Below are positions 1-9,417 of a stretch of 26,105 nt of DNA, one piece after another. The notes beneath the pieces are model-generated. The model saw only the letters and a list, made by a program, of their open reading frames with translations, was not told the DNA's origin and did no database searches. Every line of letters begins with the position of its first letter. Position 1 is the first letter of the stretch. Made by a program: the position numbers and the translations under genes. Origin of the DNA: Dissophora ornata (lineage: Eukaryota; Mortierellomycota; Mortierellomycetes; Mortierellales; Mortierellaceae); NCBI GenBank assembly GCA_025201705.1, contig MU617034.1, forward strand, positions 1-26,105, read 5' to 3'.

Positions 1-26
1 TTTTTTTTTTTTTTTTTTTTTTTTTT
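1..26. repeat. T26 homopolymer at the window edge
   Basis: The window begins inside a T run of at least 26 bases; its full length cannot be seen. A 7-bp inverted repeat TGTACTT/AAGTACA follows at 43-59. Confidence 0.9.
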
Positions 27-219
27 GCCTCCCAGGCTCATCTGTACTTTGCAAGTACATGAGACTTTCTGGAACGTTGGAACTACCTACGGCAAGTCGG
101 AAACGGCGCGATCGGCGGGCGACTAGGCAGCAAAACCGGTACGGGGACGAGGAAGTTAAGAGCGTGTTATGAAATATAGTATCAAAAAGCGGGATGAGAA
201 ACACATATTCAGTGTTGTT

Positions 220-300
220 GTCAACTTGGCCGAGTGGTTAAGGCGTATGCCTGCTAAGTGTATGGGATTTCCCGCGCAGGTTCGAACCCTGCAGTTGACG
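220..300 (+). tRNA. tRNA-Ser (anticodon GCU)
   Basis: Class II tRNA cloverleaf of 81 nt without intron. The acceptor stem GTCAACT (220-226) pairs with AGTTGAC (293-299), with discriminator G300. The D-arm has GCCGAGTGGTTAAGGC. The anticodon loop is CTGCTAA with anticodon GCT at 253-255, decoding AGC/AGU; its stem contains two G-U pairs. The variable arm has a GGG/CCC stem, as expected for serine tRNAs. The T-arm is GCAGG-TTCGAAC-CCTGC (276-292). The internal A and B boxes for RNA polymerase III are intact, and a T4 terminator follows at 309-312. Confidence 0.96.
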
Positions 301-757
301 CGATATCCTTTTGCCCTTTCTACCACCAACTTTTTTCTTGGAAGAGTTTAATCTCACGGGGGGAGGATTACATTCTTCCTTGAGGCCCGGCTTTTTTTTT
401 TCGCAATGCCACGCAACCAAGTATTACTTTTCCTGTAGGAAGGAGACCTCCGGGCCCTGTGGAATCACAGGTTGAACTTCTAAGGCGTCGCTCCTATTGT
501 TATCAAGCGTCCAGAAAGACCACACCGACCTCCCTACTTCGTTCACTAATCTCTCTTTAGCCGTCTATTTGCGTCTTGGACTCGATTTCCAACTAACCAA
601 TTTGGTCCCAGCATGCGTTCAAGAGGATAAATGTCCCTTACAGTTCCTGGTTGTTGCTCTCGTACTGTTTCTCTCCAGCACTTTCATGCTGCCTATGACT
701 CTCTGGTCGTAGCCAACCCATATCCTTTCCTTAGGAGCCACTGCTCCCCTCTGTCTT
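301..757. other. No gene seen; possible relic sequence
   Basis: No complete gene or RNA is visible. Short open stretches on the plus strand from about 497 to 757 have no recognisable product and no coherent splice sites. They may be the upstream part of the relic that follows. Confidence 0.3.
309..312 (+). terminator. Pol III T4 terminator of the tRNA-Ser gene
   Basis: Run of four T nine bases after the tRNA 3' end, the usual short Pol III stop signal. Confidence 0.6.
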
Positions 758-1283
758 TTGAAAGAAACTTCATTTGCGATGAGTTTCGTTATTTCTGGAA
801 TCGGAAAGGGATGCTTTTCATTGGGTAAATTGCCCAGTAAGAAGCACCCCCCGTTTTATAGCAAGCAGTCTACAGACTTGCTATTCCCCAGCAATATTGC
901 AGCATATTGCAGGACCGCAGTCGAACGTGCCAATACGAATAGTCAGAGAGGCATCCATGCAAATATCGTGGTCAAGAACAAGCACCTTTTCCTTTTGATG
1001 TAAGTGAACCCAGTTATTCTAGCGCAAGAATCATGGAGGGCTATGACGGAAAAGCGTCCAAGAGACTTTGCGACCGAGTGAAGGCAGCTGCAGCCGGTAT
1101 ACCGGTATGGTTGACATGACAAGCTATTTCTTGTTCCAGAGTTCATGGCAATCAGTCCGTGCACTAGTAAATGATTTCTTTTTAAAAGCGATTCACACCG
1201 GGCTGCTCGCTACCTCTGACGTCTGGCTACCCCCCAGAAAGGACAAATGTGTTGTCCTCAACTTAGAGCTACGGATCATATAA
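758..1283 (+). pseudogene. Decayed protein-coding relic in three frames (family unknown)
   Basis: Three consecutive plus-strand stretches have protein-like composition but lie in different frames. The first (758-1002) ends in NIVVKNKHLFLLM and a stop. The second runs through 1000-1119 and reads DVSEPSYSSARIMEGYDGK before a stop at 1117-1119. The third continues to about 1280 and reads SWQSVRALVNDFFLKAIH. The first two join naturally at LFLLM/DVSEPS if one base has been gained or lost near 995-1003. A GTAAGT at 1000-1005 could instead be a splice donor, but no matching acceptor restores the frame. I do not recognise the family. It may be a dead member of an expanded accessory family. Confidence 0.35.
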
Positions 1284-2413
1284 TTAGTTAGCTCAAATGT
1301 TGGAGCGATACCGTCCGATCTGAACAATGCGTCCGCGATCTGGTCCAAGTCGCTACTGACTGTAAACGCGGCTTGTACATGGTCGCTCTCTTGCGTTCAC
1401 TGAGCTCCAGTGGATGCAGGGTAATATGATCGACCACTTGAATCTCAGCAAGGTCAGCAAAGTCAGCAAGGTCTTTCAAACGCAAGTGGCTCGTCGCCGC
1501 TCAGCTGCGTTCAGTTCCACGTCAGCGCCGGCCATGCGTCGACTTGAAAGAAAGCACTCGTGGATCCGAGTGTGACACAGAGGCAATATGCCGGCGAGTT
1601 GTCCTAACGCGTCTACCATGACTTAAATTATATCCCTCAGAATGTCATGTCCTGACATATTATGTTCTATATTGGAGCTCTACAGAGCGCTAAGTCAACT
1701 GACCGCGTGTCCTGAAGCTGGCGTCGTCCTTCTGGCACTATTCTAGATTCTCAGGACGCACCAAGTAGCCGAAGGGGGAGTTCTTTAGCTTGAGTAATGA
1801 TCACATTATTAGTGATCTAACTCCCCAGGGCGAGCTCTTCAAAGCGCTGGAGTTTTACGAGCACAGAGCGACAATCGTGGACAAGATATATTTAAAAACA
1901 GTGATGATCTAGACCATTGTTCCAATTGAATGACGTCGCTCCAGCAATTGGAAGGGGTCCTTAATATGATTCGTTCGATGGACCAAAAAAAAAAAAAATA
2001 TGTTGGACATGCCTCGCATACCCTGAATTCTATGCGCATTAATTATATGCAGTCTTGCTCTAAATTTCTATCGGCATGACGACGCTTTGGTGCATGTGAG
2101 GCTTAAATTGGGGTTGTGATGTCTTGTGCGGTTTGTGCCTGGACAAAATAGCCATGTAGACAACAACCCACAATTCGGACTCTTTGTGCTTAGCGAGCGA
2201 GATGGTCTTTTTTTTTTGCCAAGGACTTTGACATTGTCGGAATAGATGACACGTTGAGCTGAGCGACTCTGTTATTATTGTTATTATTACTATGCTTTTG
2301 CAAACATGACTCCTATTATTATCATATGAACCACCCTATTATTATTTTAAGCGTGGCTCAATGTCCCTGAAGTAAAATTTCATTGTAAAAAAGAATCGCC
2401 TCGTCTAGCCATT
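1284..2413. other. Intergenic, no gene seen
   Basis: No supported gene. It contains A/T homopolymers (A14 near 1984-1997), a TTA-rich tract near 2268-2350, and a small inverted repeat GATCAC/GTGATC near 1798-1817. A minus-strand open stretch at 1288-1485 is leucine- and aspartate-rich but has no recognisable domain. The right end should hold the 3' UTR of the glycosyltransferase. Confidence 0.4.
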
Positions 2414-3611
2414 TCAGTCCTCACGCTGACATCCTCCCGGCAGCAGGAATTTAAACCACTCCCTGTTCTCGAGCACCCACTTTGGGAGACCGACAGCCGA
2501 ATAAGATTTAGGGATGGCTCCTAACCGACCGAATAATTCTCGGAAGGAATAGGCCTCTGGAAACATGCCAAAGAGATCCTTGCCCTCGCAGATGGCCTCT
2601 TGGATCCATGTGCGGTCCATCAAGTAATTGTAACGGATGCGATCAGCATGGGAGTAGGCCTTCATCTTGAATTGAAAATCTTTGATCGTCCGGAAGCAGA
2701 ACGAGCAATGCCATCCTGGAAAATTAAAGTGCGTCGGGAAATGAACCGTTGTTAAGAGGCGAAGCATAAATATAAGAGTCGAATGCTTCAGTGGATGCTA
2801 TGAACGTGAAAAAAAAATTACCTGCATCGTAGAACAGTATGTTTGAGGATTGGCCATGGTCATAAGATATTTTTCCCGGCGGCCATCGGTGAAGGCTCGG
2901 TCTCCACATGCCACCGTCGGCAACGGGGAACTCGTAGCTGTACAGATAATTTTTCAAGTGGAGATGGATCGATTGCGGGATACCCTCGCACGATTTCAAA
3001 AGCTCGATAGCCTCTCGACTGATGATCTCGTCGACATCCGAAAACGTAACTAGATCCGCTGGCTGAATCCTAGACTCGATCAGGAACACGTCCATGCCCC
3101 GCCTCATATCTTTCTCGTTTTTCCAGGGGGTTTCCCCGCTTTTCAATGGCCAGAGTGGTATGGACTTGTACAGGATCTTGGATTCTGCAAACGCAAAACG
3201 GTCCCTGTTATTTTTAAACGTCTCCTCTTTCGAGTGGCCCGTGAACGTGGCGTTGGCTTCGAGGATCACAAACTTGTCGACCACATCCCACATCTCCCGG
3301 ATGCGGATCTCAAGCATGTCAAGCTCGACACTGAAGATCACGGCGTCGTATAACGTCGGCGTGGGCGTTGATTCAGGACGGAGAGTCCAGTTATGAGCCT
3401 TGCACCGATCCTTCATGGTCATGCCCTCAGCATATTTATGAACAATGATTTCGTCCCATTGAGCAGCGGGTTTGTCCCAAAGAGGGCGCGAGAGGTAACT
3501 GAGGTCGATAAAGAAGTAAGGGAAGACAAATAGGAAGAGAAAGGAGCAACTGCTGGCGATTGTAAAGGCGATGAGTATGACTCGGCACCGACGGGGAATA
3601 CGAGCGCTCAT
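2414..3611 (-). CDS. GT17-family glycosyltransferase (beta-1,4-N-acetylglucosaminyltransferase III-like), type II membrane protein
   Basis: Two exons, 3611-2822 and 2715-2414, give 363 aa. The 106-nt intron (GT at 2821-2820, AG at 2717-2716) joins ...FYDAG to WHCSFCF in frame. Residues about 10-36 are one hydrophobic segment after a basic N-terminus, which fits a Golgi signal anchor. Family marks seen are DAVIFSVELDMLEIRIREMW (from residue 89), FVILEANATFTG, the acidic motif SDVDEI (191-196) and GWHCSFCF (264-271), in the order found in glycosyltransferase family 17. MGAT3 of animals, in this family, adds the bisecting GlcNAc to the core mannose of N-glycans. The substrate here is unknown because fungi usually lack complex N-glycans. 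The start lies after a CT-rich leader. A retroelement copy sits about 380 bp upstream. Confidence 0.87.
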
Positions 3612-3971
3612 GGTATAATTTGGAGAGGAGAGTGAGAATAAGAGAGATGACTAGATCAAGGGTAGTAGGGGGGAGGATAGAGATTGTGCTGGCAGGGGAG
3701 GCAAGGCAGAAAAAAGTGTTGATTAGTCGTGGTCCTGAAGTGGAGTGTCGTGAGGGCAGGAAAGAGGGGGGGTAATGTACAAAGAGGAGTGGGAGTGGAA
3801 TAGGAGAGGCAAAGACCGCGATAATTTAAAGTCAAAAGAGGTAGACTTTCTCTCTCTCTTGTGAGGTCGCCACATACCGATGGTGGGGGTAAGCTGTGTT
3901 GTGCTCCCGGGAACAGAAAATAGAGTAAAACGCCGCCACGGGAGAGAATAAAAGAGCGAAAAGTCCATGGC
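3612..3971 (-). promoter_or_regulatory. Probable promoter and leader of the GT17 gene
   Basis: On the minus strand this 360-bp stretch is strongly pyrimidine-rich, with CTCTCT runs near 3840-3865 and 3612-3650, like the leaders of other genes in the window. No clear TATA box is visible. The open frames in it (3656-3985) are low-complexity and not supported as genes. The upstream limit is set by the retroelement target-site duplication at 3972-3990. Confidence 0.4.
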
Positions 3972-3990
3972 GATGCACAGCACATATACC
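3972..3990. repeat. Target-site duplication, left copy
   Basis: GATGCACAGCACATATACC is identical to 4564-4582. It directly abuts the T10 run at 3991-4000, the poly(A) of an element inserted in minus orientation. A complex 19-mer is very unlikely to recur by chance in 26 kb. Confidence 0.75.
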
Positions 3991-4563
3991 TTTTTTTTTT
4001 AATAATAACATGTCTCTCTGGTTTAATAACGCGACGAAATCAAAGCCAAAATCCTATGTAGAAATCTACGAATAATGTCCCCCTTCGCAATGAAGGTATC
4101 CACCAACGCTATATAACCAGTCGCGTTCCTATGGGCTAACCCTATGGGTTAACCTAGTGGGCCTACGCAACTATTGCTACTCTTCGTCAGGGTGTTAAAA
4201 ATTTGAAGACATCTACCAAAAACCAATCCTCCCCATCCTCTCCATAGTTCCCAGGTGCCTCTTTCCCAGCAGGCTCTGTAGCAACGTGCGGTCCGCGTCA
4301 TGTGGGTCAAGTGTGGGGTCCTGGACAGATCCCGCCTTCGTGGTCTTCTAGACGCCCACCACAGGGGGTAGTAACCATCCTCACAAATGTATCCATAGCC
4401 ATCGCTCCACACGCCTCGGGGCCCCGGTGTACTTTGCCTTCTTGTCTCTTGCTGTGATACCACGCCCCTTCTCGCATTCGACCATTGTCTTACATCTGGA
4501 CTTCCAGATGAGCTCAGTCGCTTGTTTCTCGAGGTGTCCAACGAACTTGTGTATCACTGTGTG
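3991..4563 (-). mobile_element. 5'-truncated non-LTR retrotransposon (LINE) copy
   Basis: A 573-bp insertion is bounded by a perfect 19-bp direct duplication (3972-3990 and 4564-4582). Read on the minus strand it ends in A10 directly before the downstream duplication, the signature of target-primed reverse transcription. The minus-strand frame from 4563 to the stop at 4381 reads IHKFVGHLEKQATELIWKSR, then C-x9-GIT-x3-KK. This resembles the conserved C-terminal tail of LINE ORF2 proteins (IW-x2-RC-x(n)-E-x(n)-GIT-x(n)-K), but that match is from memory. About 380 bp of 3' UTR follows, with a 13-bp tandem repeat (4128-4153) and a small GTAGA/TCTAC hairpin. Endonuclease and reverse transcriptase are absent, so it is a dead-on-arrival copy. 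Confidence 0.72.
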
Positions 4564-4582
4564 GATGCACAGCACATATACC
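4564..4582. repeat. Target-site duplication, right copy
   Basis: Identical to 3972-3990. It marks the 5' truncation point of the LINE copy on the minus strand. Confidence 0.75.
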
Positions 4583-5028
4583 ATCTGCATGTAAAGACAG
4601 CAAGTCCGTCGGGGGCCAATTGGCTCTGCGTTCCCTTTCACATCCGAATAGATGGAACTCAATTTCCGGGGTTTTATCGACTTTCGGCAAAAATGCCTTG
4701 CGCCAATTATTGCTAGACGATCCACTTGTGGAGACAGAGAGCACAACGGAGGGCTGTCGATTCACGGGTCAACTTGCTTGCACTGCTGCAACTTTAAGTG
4801 AAATATGCACTGTTCCATGTTTGGCACGAGGAAATCTTTTGATGTCCCGTCCCCCCCCCTGCACAAACAGGGACTGTTTTTGCGCCCCCTTTTTGTTGGT
4901 TACCCATCGTTCTGAGAACAAGGTGGGCCACGGGTATTAGACGAGAGAAGCCAAAACTTATTAATCATAAGATGCCTTGCACAGTCACCCTTTTTTTTTT
5001 TTTGATTGTCAAGTTAAGTAAGATACCT

Positions 5029-5049
5029 TGTACATGTACGACATGTACA
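5029..5049. repeat. Perfect hairpin, 9-bp arms and 3-nt loop
   Basis: TGTACATGT-ACG-ACATGTACA. It sits inside the second of two similar units: TAAGATGCCTTGCACAGTCACC near 4969-4989, and a copy starting TAAGATACCTTGTAC near 5019 and ending ACCGTCACC. The hairpin sequence appears as extra material in the second unit. Confidence 0.6.
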
Positions 5050-5952
5050 CCGTCACCAGTCTTTGTCTGGATATCAACGTTCTTCTCTGAGACAATAGCG
5101 CGTGACATCACCTTGTCTTTATTTCAGTGCTCCCGAATGCAACCATATTGATTGCCATCTCCAAAACCGTATATTTTACGTTGGTGGATTAGAAGGATGG
5201 AACAAAAAATATATGAGTGGAGTTGTGTGTATTCGATCGCTTGCACGTATGCTTTCTGGCAATTCGCCTGAACTATTAGCCAGTGTGAAAAAAAAAAGTC
5301 TGATGGAATGTGTTGGTGCGTGGACCCGTTATTAAGGTTGGTATGCGCAGACCTTCTCTTTCTTCACGTTTTTTTCTCTTTGTGTTATCGTGAGTAAGCC
5401 CTATTTGTCTTGCATGAAAGAAAAAACACACACACTTGTTGCCATTGGAAGAACGTCCAGATCGCTCCATTCCACTCACCTGCCCTCAATTTTCTCCTCG
5501 CGAAATGTTTGTTTGATATTTTTAGCGACAGGACAAAGGAAGATGGCTACTGTGAGAGATTCTCACGAGTAAAAAAATTGTTTTTGTTGACAGCCGTTGG
5601 CTGCATTCTTGAACTGTAGTCGCTCTGCGCATTGATTGTGCGACCGAGGGAAGACGAAAAAAAAACACAAGTCCTATCTTTGTTCGAAGATACGATGTCA
5701 AATATAAGATACCATCCTCCTTCCCGTACGGCATTTTTTATTCCGGGTAGCGTAGTCTCATTGTTGTTCCGATGACATCAAACACAAACTCTGCTTCGCA
5801 AAAGTGGCAACTCCGCAAAGTACAAGAGACTTTATTACTTTCTTAAATGTCGCGATTATTGGTACGGAAGAAGAAGAAAAGGAAGGCTAGAAATGATTAG
5901 CGGATGGAGGACCAAAATGGGGAGTAGTTTGGGTTGATGAAATAAACAGCGA

Positions 5953-5966
5953 TTGTTGTTGTTGTT

Positions 5967-5997
<31 letters not shown>
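5953..5997. repeat. (GTT)n followed by T30
   Basis: Trinucleotide GTT repeats (5953-5967) run directly into a 30-base T run (5968-5997). Confidence 0.9.
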
Positions 5998-5998
<1 letters not shown>

Positions 5999-6116
5999 TA
6001 ACATGTCAAGCGAAAGGAGGATACACAATAATAAGAGAGCCTGATGGTCATAGACAGTTGACAAGCAAATAGGAGCAATGACAAAAGGGAAAGAGAGCAA
6101 GAATTGGATCTTTCTT

Positions 6117-6146
6117 GCAATAATCTAGTGCAATAATCTAGTGCAA
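6117..6146. repeat. 13-bp tandem repeat, two copies plus 4 bases
   Basis: The unit GCAATAATCTAGT occurs at 6117-6129 and 6130-6142, then GCAA. It lies about 75 bp past the stop of the GPI-protein gene, probably in its 3' UTR. Confidence 0.8.
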
Positions 6147-6220
6147 CATTGGATATTTTTTTTTCTTTCGTTTCGTCATCTTCGCTATTATTTTTTTTTT
6201 ATCTTGGACCAGAGAATGGT

Positions 6221-6863
6221 TTAGAGGACGAGCTGGAGAGCAGCGACTGCGCATCCGGCCAATGTGGCCAAAGAACCGGCAACCAGCGAGTTTCCTGCGC
6301 TTGCCTTGGTAGTGGCCGCAGGGGCGGCGGTGGTAGTAGTAGCGGTAGCAACGGCAGAGGAAGAAGCGATAGCAGCATTGTTGATCTGGAAAGTCGTGCT
6401 GTAAGAGTTCGTGGGCAAGGTGAGGACGCGGAGGGAGTAAGATCCAGTCGCCACGGTGGTGGGGACGGTGATCGTAAGCGAGGTGGTGTTGCCAGAGCAA
6501 TCCAAATTGCCCAAGTCAGCGACAAAGCGGACGGCAGTCGAGGGTCCATCAATGAGCTGGATGTCGACGGCACGGGAGGAGTTACCCATAGCGGCACAGT
6601 TGGAGGTCCAGGAGATGTAACCCGACGAGCCAGCAGTCCAGACAGTTCCATCAGTGGGGTTGCTATAGACGCGCGCATAAAGAGGAGGAGGGTTAGGTGG
6701 GTGTTTGTGGGTTTGGGTAACAGAGGTCGGTATTCGGGAACACCATTCCGTTCCTTATCGGCTCGAAACCGGCAGAATAAACGACTTACTTGATTTGGAT
6801 CGCCTGGGCGTTGGCGACGGCAGCGACAGAGGCGGCAGCAATGGCGACGGCAAGGAACTTCAT
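6221..6863 (-). CDS. Kre9/Knh1-like GPI-anchored Ser/Thr-rich wall protein
   Basis: Two exons, 6863-6790 and 6662-6221, give 171 aa. The 127-nt intron (GTAAGT donor, CTATAG acceptor) splits an Asn codon, giving AIQINNPTDGTVWTAGSSG. Residues 1-19 form a signal peptide with likely cleavage after ANA before Q20. The mature part has the N-P-x-x-G-x-x-W-x-x-G-x-S pattern of the yeast Kre9/Knh1-like N-terminal domain (one small beta-sandwich with one Cys pair). A Thr/Ala/Ser-rich stalk of about 25 residues follows (TATTTTAAPAATT). The C-terminus has a small-residue omega region (S146-N149) and a 21-residue hydrophobic tail, so a GPI anchor and a surface location are expected. Kre9/Knh1 proteins act in beta-1,6-glucan assembly, but the shared domain alone does not prove that role. 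Codon use suggests good expression. Confidence 0.85.
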
Positions 6864-6980
6864 TGTGAGAGTGTTGTGTGTTGTGTTGGTGGATGAGGAA
6901 TGAGGTGGGAGAGGAGGAAGTGAGATGTGATGAGGAATCGAACAAGTAGGGAGAAAAAAGGCGGATAAACGAGCGGAAGG

Positions 6981-6998
6981 AAATAAATAGCGCCCAAT
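6981..6998 (-). promoter_or_regulatory. TATA-like and CCAAT-type elements upstream of the GPI-protein gene
   Basis: On the minus strand ATTGG (6998-6994, the inverse of CCAAT) is followed by CTATTTATTT (6990-6981), about 120 bp before the start codon. Spacing and order fit a fungal core promoter with a leader of roughly 80-90 nt. Inferred from motifs only. Confidence 0.4.
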
Positions 6999-7087
6999 CC
7001 TGAGATTTCACACACACGGGCGGGACACAGACGGGGGCGAATGACTGGTCGTGTTTTGCACTTGTACCTCGTTTCGCAAGCTACTAC

Positions 7088-7495
7088 TTACTTATTACTG
7101 TTACCGGCTTGCGCGACCTGTCTCGCGAGGAGGGCGATAAACATTGATTTTTGCACGATGGGCCTCGAGGGTTGAACCATCAACAGGGCGCATGTGTAAG
7201 GCGTGCATTCACGGTATGCGAGGTGTGCCGGCTTCGATAGGTTAGCCTGATTGAGCACAACATGGTTGCGGTGCTCACAAGCCCGCTTAGTATGTTCAGG
7301 GTGAATCTGGCGACGGTTGTCCACTGCGAAGGTGAGCATGGAGCACCCACCATCAGTTTGCACCTGTTGTTCCCCTAGAACGTTCGAGCAGCTCTCATCT
7401 TTTTCAGTCATTCGTGGCCCACATTCTGTGTCATATGCACAATTACCCGCAGGTCCCTTCTCTCCTGTTCCCCAACAGGTTTTGCTTCGCGGCAT
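7088..7495 (-). CDS. Questionable orphan frame, Cys-containing
   Basis: A 136-residue minus-strand frame starts MPRSKTCWGTGEKG and holds 9 Cys, including NCAYDTECG. No signal peptide, no recognisable domain and no CT-rich leader with a CACA-ATG context are present. It ends only about 225 bp upstream of the GPI-protein start. An upstream exon could exist but I found none. It may be a chance frame; it is given because nothing else explains this stretch. Confidence 0.15.
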   Translation of the reverse strand: MPRSKTCWGTGEKGPAGNCAYDTECGPRMTEKDESCSNVLGEQQVQTDGGCSMLTFAVDNRRQIHPEHTKRACEHRNHVVLNQANLSKPAHLAYRECTPYTCALLMVQPSRPIVQKSMFIALLARQVAQAGNSNK

Positions 7496-7573
7496 TTTTC
7501 TCCGTTCTCCGTTCTCCGTTCTTTGCTCTTTTTTTTTTGCTCTCATTAAATCAATCAGATATTGCATGTTCAT

Positions 7574-8134
7574 TAAGAGAGGTGTATTGAAACTACGTGT
7601 TTATTCATTGTTGTCATTGACTATCGTCATTTGTCTCTTTGCACTTCGACACTTACTATTTATCTGATCGAGAGAAAAAAAAGACAACAAAAGTTTGTTA
7701 ATACATTGAATCTCTCTCATTGACTCTGTTCTTCTTGCACCATTCTCGAAAATGAGATAGGTGGTCGAGGTCAGGATTATACGAATTTGACACCATTATT
7801 TGTGTTTGGTCTGAATTAGCATGATAAATGCATCATTCCCCTCTCTTCTTGGCCGGAGCCATTGGGTGATTTCACGAAATTCAATCATTGACAAAAGTAC
7901 CTTTGTGTACAGGCTCCAGCGACTCCTTGACAAAGAGAGAAATCTATTACGGGACCACTGGGAAATAAGAAATGGTAATACGATTATTAATATCACGCGT
8001 AAAATGACAAATTAGACCCTCTCGTATCTTTCTGGTTGTTTGTTGACGTTCTCGAGTTTAATCCATCGATCTCTTTCCTTTCTCGCGAAAGAAAAAAGAG
8101 TCGAGGTTAATATAAAAACAAAGCAGAATCAGAT
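7574..8134. other. AT-rich intergenic, no gene seen
   Basis: AT-rich sequence with many short frames and no protein-like stretch, RNA gene or repeat beyond short A runs. Confidence 0.4.
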
Positions 8135-8413
8135 TCAGAAATATGTGCTAAGCTGATCAACATTATGTTTCTGCCTGGGGCGGCAAGCAATCATCCTTTG
8201 TGCTGTTTTTGAAGTTTCGAGTACGAGCATCTTGAAATAGATGAGTTGGAAGGGTGGGGGGGGGGAAAGACTTACCAAATGAAAGCGTGGATGAGGGGGA
8301 TGAGTGGAAAAGGTGAAGGAGAGAGGGCGATCAGGTTTTGGCGTTTCTTTTATGGGCAGAGAATAATAATAAACATTAGGGCAAGCCACTCGCTCCTGTT
8401 CTCTCCCTTTCAT
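8135..8413 (-). other. Possible spliced minus-strand transcript (weak)
   Basis: On the minus strand a consensus donor GTAAGT (8276-8271) is followed by a pyrimidine tract and TTTCAAG directly before an ATG at 8232. That ATG opens a 31-codon frame beginning MLVLETSKTAQRM. The layout resembles a leader intron before a tiny coding exon, but the product is unrecognised and the acceptor is imperfect. Confidence 0.2.
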
Positions 8414-9183
8414 CGCACGATTAACAAGGCGACTGTTTGTTGGATGCCTGTGTTCTATAAATTGTCCCTCGAACGAAAAAAAGTTTTTTTTTTTCTCTTT
8501 TGGGCCCTTTTCATGCTTTCTCCCCCTCCCTCTTCTGGGTGGTTGAAAACAAGCGACAAAGCCAGAGAGGTGATGCTGGTTATACCCCAGCCATATCCCT
8601 CTCGTTTGTTGACGAAAAACAATTTTTGAAGGGTTCTTTCGGGAACTCTTATTTTAACTCTAAACGGCAACTGCTACAAAAAAAAATATAAAAGACTGGA
8701 TCTGATTTCTGGTGGACATGATGCAGTGTTCAATCTGTATCCGGAATCCGCTCATGGCAAGAATGCCCAACCCGTAGTGAGAACAATCATTGGACATTGA
8801 AAAGGCTCTTTTTATTATCAATAGCAGATGCAAGCTCAGGTCAAGCCCCTTCCTGTCCGGCTCCTCAGAGCTGTCTGGTCGAATGAGAGGTAGTTATCGT
8901 CTGATAAGCACCGTCACATGACTAGTCGAGGAACGCGTCAGGAACGCGTTGGTTTCAGTGCAGATTAGGATTATTGAACAGTTGAGTTTAGAAAAACATA
9001 GAAAAACAAAGAGCGGGTGTACATTGACGAAGAAACAGTTGCTATTGGGACCGCAGCGGACCTGCAACACCAGGGTTTAATTGGCGTGGTGGAAATCCGA
9101 GGATAGTGGAGGACAGCAATACAGCAGGAATCATGAAAAAAAAAAAAAAAGTCAGAGGTGAGCCCGATCCAGAGAGTGAGCGG
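8414..9183. other. Intergenic, no gene seen
   Basis: No gene supported. It holds a tandem 11-bp unit (AGGAACGCGTC/AGGAACGCGTT, 8930-8950) with two ACGCGT boxes and an A-run near 9136-9150. Confidence 0.4.
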
Positions 9184-9417
9184 TCACTCCTCAGAAAAAG
9201 GGTGTAAGCGGGGGGAGCCTGTGCTTAGAATATCCACCCTGAGCAACGCGTCCTTCCTGTAACGCCCTTCACTTATCAAGAGCGAAGACCTGTCACCGAT
9301 GAAGCGCTCTAGCGAAGTATCCATGTTTGAAACAAGAGTGTCCGAAAGACTTTGTTGTGCTCGTGTCAATCCAGCTCCTAACCTAAACAGGGATGAGACC
9401 ACATTCTCGAAATACAC
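9184..9417 (-). pseudogene. Protein-like fragment, probably a gene relic
   Basis: A 77-residue minus-strand frame has a composition much more protein-like than its surroundings, with LGAGLTRAQQSLSDTLVSNM and later GRYRKDALLRVDILSTGSP. ATATTTTAG just upstream could be an acceptor, but no preceding exon, donor or start could be assigned, and the frame stops soon after. I do not recognise the family. It reads as the tail of a larger protein, degraded or separated from its 5' part. Confidence 0.3.

Larger units (their letters stand above)
4583..6116. other. Intergenic, no gene seen
   Basis: No supported gene. It contains a T13 run (4991-5003), a perfect 9-bp hairpin at 5029-5049, and a long GTT/T tract at 5953-5997. 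The plus-strand open stretch after TTTATTTCAG (about 5127-5335) is protein-like but short, with no recognisable product and no upstream exon found. The right end should contain the 3' UTR of the minus-strand wall protein gene. Confidence 0.4.

Noticed and set aside
645..1325. RTVSLQH occurs on plus (about 655-680) and minus (about 1293-1320) with synonymous codons
   Set aside because: A seven-residue match across six frames of this window is expected about once by chance, and flanking residues do not match.
4149..4541. 130-residue minus-strand frame inside the LINE copy
   Set aside because: Runs through the 3' UTR of the element in a different frame from the ORF2-like tail; composition is not protein-like.
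6199..7017. 272-residue minus-strand frame over the GPI-protein locus
   Set aside because: Pro/Ser/Arg-rich shadow of the spliced GPI gene in another frame; the spliced 171-aa product has a signal peptide, domain and GPI tail.
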